The position numbers were made by a program, and so were the translations under genes. A DNA stretch of 64,000 nt, taken from the NCBI RefSeq assembly GCF_031432425.1, contig NZ_JAVKPH010000005.1:176881-240880 (forward strand). Reading direction: 5' to 3'. The DNA is from Ruixingdingia sedimenti (GTDB lineage Bacteria > Pseudomonadota > Alphaproteobacteria > Rhodobacterales > Rhodobacteraceae). The notes beneath the pieces are model-generated. The model was not told the DNA's origin. It worked only from the letters and a program-made list of their open reading frames with translations, and did no database searches. Numbering within the stretch: position 1 is the first letter of the stretch; every line of letters starts with the position of its first letter. Below are positions 35,025-43,271 of the stretch, in pieces.

Positions 35025-35525
35025 ATGGCAGGCGCGAAGCTTGACCCGATCGACCGGCGGATTCTGGCGGAATTGCAGGCCGACGGGCGCATGACCAATG
35101 TGGAACTGGCCCGCCGCGTCGGGATTTCCGCGCCCCCCTGCCTGCGCCGGGTGCGCACGCTGGAAGAGGCGGGCTATATCCGCGGCTATCACGCCGACAT
35201 CAACGCCCGCGAACTGGGATTCGAGGTGCAGGTCTTTGCCATGGTGCGCCTGCACAGCCAGGCGGAGGCCGATCTGGTCGCCTTCGAGGACCGCTGCCGC
35301 GCCTGGCCGCTGGTGCGCGAATGCCATATGCTGAACGGCGAGATCGACTTCATCCTGAAATGCGTGGCGCCCGACCTGTCGTCGTTCCAGCGGTTCCTGA
35401 CGGGCGAACTGACCTCGGCCGACAATGTGGCGAGCGTCAAGACCTCGCTGGTGATCCGCGGCGCCAAGGACGACCCCGGCGTGCCCTTCGACGTGCTGGA
35501 AGAACGGCTGGCCCGTCTGGCCTGA
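35025..35525 (+). CDS. Lrp/AsnC-family transcriptional regulator
   Basis: A 166-residue regulator with an N-terminal winged HTH (LDPIDRRILAELQADGRMTN, VELARRVGISAPPCLRRVRTL) and a C-terminal ligand-binding RAM domain ending ASVKTSLVIRG. AAGGAGACC precedes the ATG. It is divergent from trxB, with a 198-base shared promoter region. The effector amino acid is unknown. Confidence 0.92.
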   Translation: MAGAKLDPIDRRILAELQADGRMTNVELARRVGISAPPCLRRVRTLEEAGYIRGYHADINARELGFEVQVFAMVRLHSQAEADLVAFEDRCRAWPLVRECHMLNGEIDFILKCVAPDLSSFQRFLTGELTSADNVASVKTSLVIRGAKDDPGVPFDVLEERLARLA

Positions 35526-35588
35526 GGATCGTCGGCCGGGGCTTGCCTCGGCATCCCTGCGCCGCGCCAACCACCCCCCGAAACGACT

Positions 35589-35635
35589 GACGACCCCGGA
35601 ACGCGCGGGACAGAGGGCCGCGCGGCGGGGTCGTC
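35589..35635. terminator. Long GC hairpin downstream of lrp
   Basis: Outer arms GACGACCCCG and CGGGGTCGTC (10 of 10) and inner arms CGCGCGG and CCGCGCG, separated by a small internal loop and an eight-base loop. About 17 paired bases in all, 64 bases after the lrp stop. No T run follows on either strand. The rest of the 35526-35936 gap shows no gene or other element I can identify. Confidence 0.5.
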
Positions 35636-35936
35636 GAGTACGAGCAGTCCGCCCGGGTGCGTCCGGCGTCACCTTTGGGGGCATCGCGGCGGATCGGCAC
35701 CCTTCTGGGGCGTACAGGGGCAGAATGTCGCAAGCGTCCGGGGCTGTCAAAATTAATCCTGAATTGCCGCCCCATGCCGACACAATCCCGCCACGGGTGG
35801 CACATTGTCCGGCGCGGCGTGCCGGATCGTGGCGAGGGCGGGCAGAATCACCACGCCAGGGGGCAGTGCTGACCCCGAAACGCAGACAGCCGGGGCGGGC
35901 CCGGCTGTGTGTCGCGTCACGATTCGGGAGGGGTGG

Positions 35937-36086
35937 TCAGCGCGCGGCGCGCACCGGGCGCGCGGGCTGCGGCGCGGCCTTGGGCGCGGCGGCGGCGCTG
36001 CGGTTGCCGCGGGCCCAGGGCAGGGCGGGGACGGGCTGGGTGCTTGCGGCAAGGACCGATTTCAGCCAGCGGCGTTGTTTCGTCAT
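35937..36086 (-). CDS. Small basic protein, 49 residues, function unknown
   Basis: A short reading frame starting MTKQRRWLKSVLAAS, then PVPALPWARGNR and an Ala/Pro/Arg-rich tail. The N-terminal pattern (basic residues, W-L-K-S, then a PWARG core) resembles a small family I recall from Rhodobacterales genomes, although I cannot verify this here. GAGAGGA lies about ten bases upstream. It is monocistronic, convergent with lrp. Coding status rests on the start context and the resemblance. Confidence 0.55.
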   Translation of the reverse strand: MTKQRRWLKSVLAASTQPVPALPWARGNRSAAAAPKAAPQPARPVRAAR

Positions 36087-36226
36087 GATGGTCAATCCTC
36101 TCACTCGTCAATCCCGTCACCCGGGGCATGGCGCCATATGGGCCCCGGATTGCGGCAAGGACATGGCCATCCGACGGCGCTTCGCGGCAGTCCAAGGGAG
36201 TTTTCTTGTCCCCGTCCCGGAAACGA

Positions 36227-36982
36227 TCAGAGCCGGATGACAGAGATCAGCCGCCCGTAATCGGCCTCGCCCGCATGGGTGGTGCGGCGGTAGGAATAGA
36301 ACCGTTCGGGATCGCGGTAGGTGCAATGGCGCGTCCACAGCGCCTCGCCCACGCCCGCCGCCCGCAGCCGGTAAAGCCCATAGGCCGGCAGGTCGAACAG
36401 CGCCCGGTCGCCCGCGCCTTGGGCGAAGAAGCGGGCGGTTTCCGGGTCGTCGTCGAGAAACCCCTCGACGAATTCGGGGCCGACCTCGTAGGCCGCCTGG
36501 CTGATCGTCGGCCCGATCACCGCGCGGATGCGCGCCCGGTCGGCGCCGAGCGATTCCATCGCCGCCACCGTCGCCTCCAGCACGCCGTCGCGCGCGCCGC
36601 GCCAGCCGGCATGCGCCGCGCCGATCACCCCGGCCTCTGGATCCGCGAACAGCACCGGCTGGCAATCGGCGGTCAGCACCGCCAGCACCAGCCCCGGCGT
36701 GCGCGTCACCAGCGCATCGGCGCGCGGCGGGACCGCGGGCGGGGCGTCGATCACCGCCACATCGGCGGAATGCACCTGATGCAGCGTCACCATCCGGTCG
36801 GGCGCGGCCCCCATCGCCTCTGCCACCCGGGCGCGGTTGATCGCCACCACCTCGGCCAGATCGGACGATCCGGTGCCGCAGTTCAGCCCCGCGAAGATCC
36901 CCGAGGAGGCGCCGCCGCGCCGGGTGAAGAATCCGTGCCGGATCGGGGCCAGCGCGCGGTCGGTCAGGATTTCCAGCGTCAT
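36227..36982 (-). CDS. pgeF: Peptidoglycan editing factor PgeF (YfiH/DUF152)
   Basis: A 251-residue copper/zinc laccase-domain protein. Hallmarks are HGFFTRRGGASSGIFAGLN, TLHQVHSADV, LTADCQPVLFAD and AAHAGWRGARDGVL, with His and Cys residues forming the metal site. In E. coli it removes L-Ser misincorporated in muropeptides. It lies eight bases after a MidA-type methyltransferase gene, completing the lgt-midA-pgeF operon. Confidence 0.93.
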   Translation of the reverse strand: MTLEILTDRALAPIRHGFFTRRGGASSGIFAGLNCGTGSSDLAEVVAINRARVAEAMGAAPDRMVTLHQVHSADVAVIDAPPAVPPRADALVTRTPGLVLAVLTADCQPVLFADPEAGVIGAAHAGWRGARDGVLEATVAAMESLGADRARIRAVIGPTISQAAYEVGPEFVEGFLDDDPETARFFAQGAGDRALFDLPAYGLYRLRAAGVGEALWTRHCTYRDPERFYSYRRTTHAGEADYGRLISVIRL

Positions 36983-36990
36983 GGTGGGCG

Positions 36991-38064
36991 TCACGGGGCG
37001 AATCCGGCAGGCAGGGGCGCGCCGTGCGGGATCACCGCCAGCGCCTTGAACAGGGTTCCCATTTCTTCGGGATGGGTCAAGCGCCGATGCGCGGCCAGAT
37101 GCGCCGCCAGCGCATCGCCCGCCAGCCGCCCGGCCAGCGCGCTGGCCCGCGCCGCGATGCCGAGCCGTTCCAGCAGCACCCCCTGCGTCACCAGCGGCAG
37201 CGCGCGGGCCCCCGCATCCTCTGCCGCGCGGGCGAGGGGTTCGAAATCCACATGCGCGGTCAGGTCGGCCTGCCCCGGTTCGGCCAGCGGGTCGGCGAAA
37301 CCATGCCGCCGCAGCGCCTGGAACGTGTCGCCGCGCGACCGCCAGCCGCCATAATCCACCGCCAGCGCCACCCCGCCATGCCGGGCCACGCGCCCTGCGA
37401 CCGCCGCCATCACCCCGGGCGCGGCCGGGCACAGTTCCACCACATCGCCCGGCGCGGTATCGGCCAGCCGCCCGGCCAGCGCCGCCACCGGCAGCGGTGT
37501 TGCGCGGCCCAGGGCCAACCGGCCGTCGGCATTCAGCCCCACCATGGTTTCCGCCCATCCCGCGCCCGCCCGGGCGAACTGGCGGATCGGCAGGGCGTCG
37601 AAGAATTCGTTGGCCAGAAGGAAAAGCGGCGCCTCGGGCAGGGCATCGGCGCTGTCGGCCCAGTCAACGGCATGGGGGGCCACCGCCGCGCGCTGGCGGT
37701 CCCGCAGGGCGGGGCTCGCCTCGACCAGCACCACCCTTGCGGCCGCATGGAACCCCGGCACCCGCGCCGTCGCGCGCAGCACATCGGCCATCAGCACCCC
37801 CCGCCCGGGGCCGAGTTCCGCCAGCGTGAAGGCCCCGGGCCGCCCCTGATCCAGCCATGCCTGCGCAAGGCACAGGCCCAGAAGTTCGCCGAACATCTGG
37901 CTGATCTCGGGCGCGGTGGTGAAATCGCCCTCGGCCCCGAAGGGCGGGCGGGTGGTGTAATAGCCGTGGTCGGGGTGCAGCAGGCACTCGGCCATGTAAT
38001 CGGCCAGCGTCATCGGCCCGGTGGCGGCGATGCGCCGCGTCAGCAGGGCCGCCAGCGGCGTCAT
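36991..38064 (-). CDS. MidA/NDUFAF7-type SAM-dependent methyltransferase
   Basis: A 357-residue member of the COG1565 family, whose human homologue NDUFAF7 methylates an arginine of complex I. Family segments are MTLADYMAECLLHPDHGYY, GDFTTAPEISQMFGELLG, the SAM loop LAELGPGRGVLMADVLR and LLANEFFDALPIRQF. The target here is probably the complex I NuoD subunit but that is by homology only. The start overlaps the lgt stop by four bases. Confidence 0.9.
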   Translation of the reverse strand: MTPLAALLTRRIAATGPMTLADYMAECLLHPDHGYYTTRPPFGAEGDFTTAPEISQMFGELLGLCLAQAWLDQGRPGAFTLAELGPGRGVLMADVLRATARVPGFHAAARVVLVEASPALRDRQRAAVAPHAVDWADSADALPEAPLFLLANEFFDALPIRQFARAGAGWAETMVGLNADGRLALGRATPLPVAALAGRLADTAPGDVVELCPAAPGVMAAVAGRVARHGGVALAVDYGGWRSRGDTFQALRRHGFADPLAEPGQADLTAHVDFEPLARAAEDAGARALPLVTQGVLLERLGIAARASALAGRLAGDALAAHLAAHRRLTHPEEMGTLFKALAVIPHGAPLPAGFAP

Positions 38065-38942
38065 GCCGCCTGCCGCCCGCGGGCGAAGACGATCAGCGCC
38101 ACCCCCGCCAGCACCATCGGCAAGGACAGCAATTGCCCCATCGACAGCCCCCATTCCCCCACCCGCAGCACATGGCCAAAGGGATTGCCGGGGGTGACGA
38201 ACTGGGCATCCGCCTCGCGGAAGAACTCGACAAAGAACCGCGCCGCGCCATAGCCGGCAAAGAACGCCCCCGCGATCTGCCCCGGCCGCTTCAGCCAGCC
38301 GCGCCGGTAGATCAGCCACAGCAGCACCGCGCCCAGCAACAGCCCCTCCAGCCCCGCCTCGTACAGTTGCGAAGGGTGGCGGGCACAGATGCCGACCACG
38401 CCCGCGCAATCCTGCCCCGCGCCGGGGAAGGCCACGCCCCAGGGCATGGTGGTCGGATGACCCCAGAGTTCCGCATTGATGAAATTCGCGATGCGCCCGA
38501 AGAACAGCCCCGGCGGCGTCGCCACCGCCAGCGCATCGGCAAGGCTGAGCCGCGGGACCGCGTGGCGCGCGCTGTAGATCCAGGCCGCCGCCACCACGCC
38601 GAGGAACCCGCCATGGAACGACATTCCCCCCTGCCAGACCGCCAGGATCTGCCCCGGATTGGCAAGGTAATAGGCCGGCTGGTAGAACAGCACGAAACCG
38701 AGCCGCCCGCCGAGCACCACGCCCACGATGATCCATGTCAGCAGATCCTCGACCTGCCGGGGCTGCATCGGCGCCACCCCGCCCCACAGCGCCGGCCGCC
38801 GCATCAGCCCCACTACCAGCCGCCATCCCGCGATCAGCCCGGCGATATAGGCCAGCGCATACCAGCGCAGCGCAAAGCTGAAGCCCCCGATCTCGATCGA
38901 GAAGATTTCGGGCGAGATGTCGGGGAAGGGGATATGGGGCAT
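38061..38942 (-). CDS. lgt: Prolipoprotein diacylglyceryl transferase
   Basis: A 293-residue seven-helix inner-membrane enzyme that transfers diacylglycerol to the lipobox Cys of prolipoproteins. The signatures GGMSFHGGFLGV and GRIANFINAELWG (the Lgt family motif) and RHPSQLYEAGLEG are intact. The ATG at 38942 (MPHIPFPDI) fits the family; an upstream ATG at 38999 adds a proline-rich stretch. It leads the lgt-midA-pgeF operon. Confidence 0.96.
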   Translation of the reverse strand: MPHIPFPDISPEIFSIEIGGFSFALRWYALAYIAGLIAGWRLVVGLMRRPALWGGVAPMQPRQVEDLLTWIIVGVVLGGRLGFVLFYQPAYYLANPGQILAVWQGGMSFHGGFLGVVAAAWIYSARHAVPRLSLADALAVATPPGLFFGRIANFINAELWGHPTTMPWGVAFPGAGQDCAGVVGICARHPSQLYEAGLEGLLLGAVLLWLIYRRGWLKRPGQIAGAFFAGYGAARFFVEFFREADAQFVTPGNPFGHVLRVGEWGLSMGQLLSLPMVLAGVALIVFARGRQAA

Positions 38943-39057
38943 GTCCGGCCTCGTCCGCTGTGCGCCCGCGGTTGTGGGCGGGGGCGGCGGCGAAGTCAAC
39001 CTTGTGCGCCGCCCCCGGCGGGCTCATATAGGGATGAAACGTGACAGGAGCCCGGCG

Positions 39058-39303
39058 ATGACCCCCCGTTCGAAGATCTTCGACGACATCTCGCAACTGA
39101 TGACCAATGCAATGGGCGTGGCCCAGGGCGCACGGACAGAGGCGGAGACGGCGATGAAGGGCATGATCGACCGCTGGCTGGCCGATCGCGATTTCGTGAC
39201 GCGCGAGGAATTCGAGGCCGTGCGCGAAATGGCCCGCAAGGCGCGCGAGGAAAACGCCGCGCTAGAAGCCCGCATCGCCGCGCTGGAATCGCGGCAGGGC
39301 TGA
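39058..39303 (+). CDS. ubiK: Accessory factor UbiK family protein
   Basis: An 81-residue helical protein of the BMFP/UbiK family. It has an N-terminal amphipathic segment (KIFDDISQLMTNAMGVAQGA) and a C-terminal coiled coil (REEFEAVREMARKAREENAA, then LEARIAALESR). In proteobacteria UbiK assists ubiquinone synthesis. AGGAG lies seven bases before the ATG at 39058. It is divergent from lgt. Confidence 0.88.
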   Translation: MTPRSKIFDDISQLMTNAMGVAQGARTEAETAMKGMIDRWLADRDFVTREEFEAVREMARKAREENAALEARIAALESRQG

Positions 39304-39763
39304 CGCCCGGACCCGTGGACCCCCCCGGGGGGCAAAGCTGCATCGCGGAATCGCGTCGTTCCTGCGGCCTTGTTCTAGGGTGTTTCTATAGAACGCCTGC
39401 GCCCCGGGCACCCTCTCGACACCCCGCACAAAGGTACGGCCTTCCTGCCGGTCAACCCGGCACCGCCTGTCCCCGATCCACCGCGCGCAGATGCGCCAGC
39501 GTGCGCGCCAATGCCAGCGCAGCCGTGCCCGGGTCGTGTTGCCGCCATTACCGGGCAGGATCTCTGCCGGGCGGGGGCGCATCGCCCGCCCGCCTTGCCG
39601 TGGCCGTTCCGCCCGTGCCCGTCCCTCCCCGGCGTCCCTGCCAGCATGCCCTGCCCCCCCCCCCGCAGGCGGGCAACGCCGATGCCGAAAATCCCCCGCG
39701 GCGGGTGGTTCAGCTTCGGCGCGAAATGGGCTAGCCTGCCGCCAGACAACCGAAAGGGCCGCC
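39304..39763. other. 460-base gap without a recognised gene
   Basis: No credible reading frame or RNA gene was found. The gap holds a perfect TTCTATAGAA palindrome (39384-39393), flanked by GTTCTA upstream, and an 11-base C run at 39654-39664. The last 20 bases hold the GAAAGGG ribosome site of the next gene. Confidence 0.5.
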
Positions 39764-40000
39764 ATGACCTGCGTTTTCGTCCAGTTCCGCTGCCAGCCCG
39801 GCAAGACCTACGAGGTCGCCGATGCGATCTACGACCGCGAGGTGGTGTCGGAGCTTTACTCCACCTCGGGCGAATACGACCTGATCGCCAAGATCTATAT
39901 CCCCGCGGATGCGGATGTGGGCCATTACCTGTCGGACCGCCTGTTCGACATCCCCGGCATCGTGCGCACGCTGACCACGATGACCTTCAAGGCGTTCTGA
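39764..40000 (+). CDS. Stand-alone Lrp/AsnC ligand-binding domain protein
   Basis: A 78-residue protein consisting only of the RAM/Lrp ligand-binding fold: CVFVQFRCQPGKTYEVADAI, SELYSTSGEYDLIAKIYI, and IPGIVRTLTTMTFKAF. It has no DNA-binding domain. Such proteins form oligomers and may bind amino acids or modulate full-length Lrp proteins. It precedes an SDR gene by four bases, so they are co-transcribed. Confidence 0.88.
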   Translation: MTCVFVQFRCQPGKTYEVADAIYDREVVSELYSTSGEYDLIAKIYIPADADVGHYLSDRLFDIPGIVRTLTTMTFKAF

Positions 40001-40004
40001 GCCG

Positions 40005-40742
40005 ATGGCGCGCGTGGCGGTGATCACCGGCGCCTCGGCCGGGATCGGGGCGGCGGCGGTGCGGGCGTTTCTGGACGCAGGCTGGCAGGTGGCCGCGCTC
40101 GCCCGGCGCGCGGGGCCGCTGGAGGCGGTGACGGCGGGCCATCCGGCGGCGCTGGCGCTGCCCTGCGACGTGACCGATGCGGCGGCGGTCGAGGCGGCGT
40201 TCGACGCCGTGACGGCGCGGTTCGGCCGGGTGGATGTGCTTTTCAACAACGCCGGGGTCTTCACCCCCGCCGGCCTGATCGACGAAATCCCGCTGGAGGA
40301 CTGGCACGATTCCGTCGCCGTCAACCTGACCGGCATGTTCCTCTGCGCCCGCGCGGCCTTTGCCCGGATGCGGCGGCAGGACCCGCGGGGTGGGCGGATC
40401 GTCAACAACGGCTCGGTGGCCGCACAGGCGCCCCGCCCCGGATCGGTGGCCTATACGGCCACGAAACACGCGGTGACGGGGCTGACGAAAAGCCTGTCGC
40501 TCGATGGCCGCGCCTTCGACATCGCCTGCGGGCAGATCGACGTGGGCAATGCGCGCACGCAACTGCTGGAAGACCACATCGCCCGCCTGCGCGCCGCCGA
40601 CCCGGCGGCAGAGGCGCCGCCGATGATCGACCCCGCGCTGGTGGCCGATGCCGTGCTGCGCATGGCCGACCTGCCGCTGGCGGCGAATGTCCAGTTCATG
40701 ACCCTGATGGCGACGAAGATGCCGCTGGTGGGGCGGGGCTGA
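40005..40742 (+). CDS. Short-chain dehydrogenase/reductase (SDR)
   Basis: A 245-residue classical SDR. The cofactor loop is TGASAGIG (residues 8-15), NNAG follows near 81, and the catalytic Ser, Tyr and Lys lie in NNGSVAA and YTATK. The substrate is unknown. It starts four bases after the stand-alone Lrp-domain gene. It ends in a convergent gap occupied by a family A repeat pair. Confidence 0.9.
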   Translation: MARVAVITGASAGIGAAAVRAFLDAGWQVAALARRAGPLEAVTAGHPAALALPCDVTDAAAVEAAFDAVTARFGRVDVLFNNAGVFTPAGLIDEIPLEDWHDSVAVNLTGMFLCARAAFARMRRQDPRGGRIVNNGSVAAQAPRPGSVAYTATKHAVTGLTKSLSLDGRAFDIACGQIDVGNARTQLLEDHIARLRAADPAAEAPPMIDPALVADAVLRMADLPLAANVQFMTLMATKMPLVGRG

Positions 40743-40751
40743 GCCACGCGC

Positions 40752-40905
40752 CCGGCGGTTGCGCGGGTGGAGGGTGCGGGAGCCTCCGGCGGGGATATTT
40801 AAGAGACAGAAAATGAACAAGGTCGCGCCTTTCCCAAAAGGATGCGCCCCTGTTCATTTTCTGTCCCTAAATATCCCGGGGTCCGGGGCAGCGCCCCGGC
40901 GCCGC
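40752..40905. repeat. Family A element copy 4, inverted pair with long hairpin
   Basis: The left arm at 40792-40819 (GGGATATTTAAGAGACAG then AAAATGAACA) and the right arm at 40851-40877 (TGTTCATTTTCTGTCCCT then AAATATCCC) pair over about 26 positions with one bulge. The left flank is the CCTCCGGCGGG type; the right flank is GTCCGGGGCAGCGCCCCGG, itself a hairpin. It fills the convergent gap between the SDR and ugd genes and probably terminates both. Confidence 0.88.
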
Positions 40906-40915
40906 CCTTTCCGCC

Positions 40916-42220
40916 TTAGCGGCCGATGCCCATATAGGCGTCGAACCCGGCCTTGCGGGCGTCTTTCTCGGAATAGATGTTGCGCAGGTCGGCCATGCGG
41001 GGGGCGGCCATCTTGCGGGCGATCTTGCGCAGGTCGAGCGCGCGGAACTCGTTCCATTCCGTCAGGATCACCAGCGCATGGGCGGCATGGGCGGCCTGAT
41101 AGGGATCCTCCATCCATTTCACACCGGGCAACAGCGCCTCGCCCTCTTTCCGGCCTTGTGGATCGACCACGCGCACCTTCGCGCCGGCGCCCACCAGCGC
41201 GGGGATGATGGTCAGGGCGGGGGCTTCGCGCATGTCGTCGGTGTTGGGCTTGAAGGTCACGCCGAGCACGGCGATCACCTTGCCGTTGACTTTGCCGTCG
41301 CAGAGATCCTCGACCTTTTCGATCATGCGGCGCTTGGTTTCCTCGTTCACCTTGATCACGGTCTCGGTGATCTGCATCGGCACCGCATGGTCCTGCCCCA
41401 TGCGGGCCAGCGCGCGGGTGTCCTTGGGAAAGCACGATCCCCCATAGCCCGGGCCCGCATGCAGGAACTTGTTGCCGATGCGCCCGTCCAGCCCCATGCC
41501 CTGCGCCACCGATTTCACATCCGCCCCCACCCGTTCGCACAGCGCCGCGATTTCATTGACGAAGGTGATCTTGGCGGCGAGGAAGGCATTGGCGGCGTAT
41601 TTGATCATCTCTGCCGATTCCAGATCGGTGTAGACGATGGGGAAATCGCGCAGGAACAGCGGGCGATAGACATCCGCCATCACCTCGCGCGCGCGGTCGG
41701 TCTGGGCGCCCACCACCACGCGGTCGGGGCGCATGAAATCGTCGATCGCCGCGCCCTCGCGCAGGAATTCGGGGTTGGAGGCGACATCGAATTCCGCCTT
41801 GGGATTGGCCTTGCGGATGGTGCGGGCGACCTGGCGGTTGGTGCCCACCGGCACGGTGGATTTCGTCACCACCACCGCATAGCCGGTCAGCGCCTGCGCG
41901 ATCTCCTCTGCCGCGGCATGGACATAGGTCAGGTCGGCATGCCCGTCGCCGCGCCGCGTGGGCGTGCCCACGGCGATGAACACCGCATCCGCCCCGTCCA
42001 CCGCCCCCGCGAGGTCAGAGGTGAACGACAGCCGCCCCGCCGCCACGTTGCGCGCCATCAGCTGGTCGAGCCCGGGTTCGTAGATCGGCACCTCGCCCGC
42101 TTCCAGCCGGGCGATCTTGGCCGCGTCCTTGTCGACGCAGACGACCTCGTGCCCGAAATCGGAAAAGCACACGCCGGAAACGAGGCCGACATAGCCCGTG
42201 CCGATCATCGCAATCTTCAT
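40916..42220 (-). CDS. ugd: UDP-glucose 6-dehydrogenase
   Basis: A 434-residue enzyme oxidising UDP-glucose to UDP-glucuronate for polysaccharide synthesis. NAD binding is at MIGTGYVGLVSG (5-16), the catalytic Cys is in GPGYGGSCFPKDTRAL, and the C-terminal domain has VLGVTFKPNTDDMREAP. No other polysaccharide gene is next to it. The initiator gives the typical MKIAMIGTGYVG. Confidence 0.96.
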   Translation of the reverse strand: MKIAMIGTGYVGLVSGVCFSDFGHEVVCVDKDAAKIARLEAGEVPIYEPGLDQLMARNVAAGRLSFTSDLAGAVDGADAVFIAVGTPTRRGDGHADLTYVHAAAEEIAQALTGYAVVVTKSTVPVGTNRQVARTIRKANPKAEFDVASNPEFLREGAAIDDFMRPDRVVVGAQTDRAREVMADVYRPLFLRDFPIVYTDLESAEMIKYAANAFLAAKITFVNEIAALCERVGADVKSVAQGMGLDGRIGNKFLHAGPGYGGSCFPKDTRALARMGQDHAVPMQITETVIKVNEETKRRMIEKVEDLCDGKVNGKVIAVLGVTFKPNTDDMREAPALTIIPALVGAGAKVRVVDPQGRKEGEALLPGVKWMEDPYQAAHAAHALVILTEWNEFRALDLRKIARKMAAPRMADLRNIYSEKDARKAGFDAYMGIGR

Positions 42221-42311
42221 GCCGCTGCCCCTTCGCGCCTGCCGTGCGGATTTTTTCCACTGGCATGCGGGATCGCCGCGGTTCTGTCAACGCAAGCCTG
42301 CGGGCGGGTGC

Positions 42312-43253
42312 TCAATACCCCCGGGCGCGGTCCACCAGATGCAGGAAGGGCTGGCCCGTTTCGCCCCGGCGGATGTTTTCCGCGACCACCCTGGCGGCGG
42401 TGATCGGGCGGGTGCCGGCGGCGATATGCGGGGTGACGGTCACGCGGGGATGGGCCCAGAAGGGATGCCCCTCGGGCAGCGGCTCGGTGCGGAACACATC
42501 GAGCGTCGCATGCCCCACATGGCCCGCGTCCAGCGCCGCCAGCAGCGCGGCGTCGTCGATCAGCGGCCCCCGCCCGGGGTTCACGATCGCCGCCCCGCGC
42601 GGCAGCCAGGCCAGCCTTTCGGCGTTCAGCAGATTGGCGGTTTCCGCCGTCAGCGGCAGCAGCAGCACGAGGATCTGCGCCCGGCGCAGCGCGGCCTCCA
42701 GCCCCTCGGGGCCGTGCAGGCAGGTGAGGCCGGGTGTCGCGCGGGGGGTGCGGCTCCACCCCGTCACGGGAAAGTTCAGCGCCGCCAGCGCCCGCCCGCA
42801 GGCCTGCCCCAATTCGCCGAAGCCCAGAACCGTCACCGGGCGTTCGCGCGCCAGCGGCGGCACCTCTTCGGCCGGGTTCCAGCCGTCCTGCCCGAGGAGG
42901 TAGCGGTCGAGCCCCAGATGGTGGCGCAGCACGTTGGCGGTGACATATTCCACCATGCCCTCGGTCATGCCGGCATCGACCATGCGGCACAAGGGCTGGG
43001 TCAGCGTGGCGTTGCCCACGATCCGTTCCACCCCCGCCCAGAGGTTCAGCACCGCCTTGACCCGCGTATAGGGACGGAAATCGGCGATGTCGCCGCCGGG
43101 GGCAAAGACGATGTAGTCCACCGCCGCCGGGTCGGTGGGCGTGTCGGTCAGGATCTCGGCCTCGACACCTTCGGCCGCCAGCGCGGCGCGCAGATGTTCA
43201 CCATAGACGGGCCACAGCCGCGCGCCGGCGGCGAAATAGACGGTCAGCGGCAT
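42312..43253 (-). CDS. ghrA: Glyoxylate/hydroxypyruvate reductase A-like
   Basis: A 313-residue D-2-hydroxyacid dehydrogenase of the GhrA branch. The NAD(P) loop is LGFGELGQACGRAL, the Arg is in NPGRGPLID, the Glu in VFRTEPLPEGHPFW, and the catalytic His in PHIAAGTRP. It reduces glyoxylate or hydroxypyruvate. It lies 18 bases upstream of the rodA 3' end on the same strand but is probably separate from the cell-shape genes. Confidence 0.9.
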   Translation of the reverse strand: MPLTVYFAAGARLWPVYGEHLRAALAAEGVEAEILTDTPTDPAAVDYIVFAPGGDIADFRPYTRVKAVLNLWAGVERIVGNATLTQPLCRMVDAGMTEGMVEYVTANVLRHHLGLDRYLLGQDGWNPAEEVPPLARERPVTVLGFGELGQACGRALAALNFPVTGWSRTPRATPGLTCLHGPEGLEAALRRAQILVLLLPLTAETANLLNAERLAWLPRGAAIVNPGRGPLIDDAALLAALDAGHVGHATLDVFRTEPLPEGHPFWAHPRVTVTPHIAAGTRPITAARVVAENIRRGETGQPFLHLVDRARGY

Positions 43254-43271
43254 CGGTTCTCCTGTCGCGGT

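Noticed and set aside
39371..39395. GTTC-type SOS box near GTTCTAGGGTGTTTC
   Set aside because: The second half is TTTC rather than GTTC and no SOS gene follows; probably chance beside the TTCTATAGAA palindrome.
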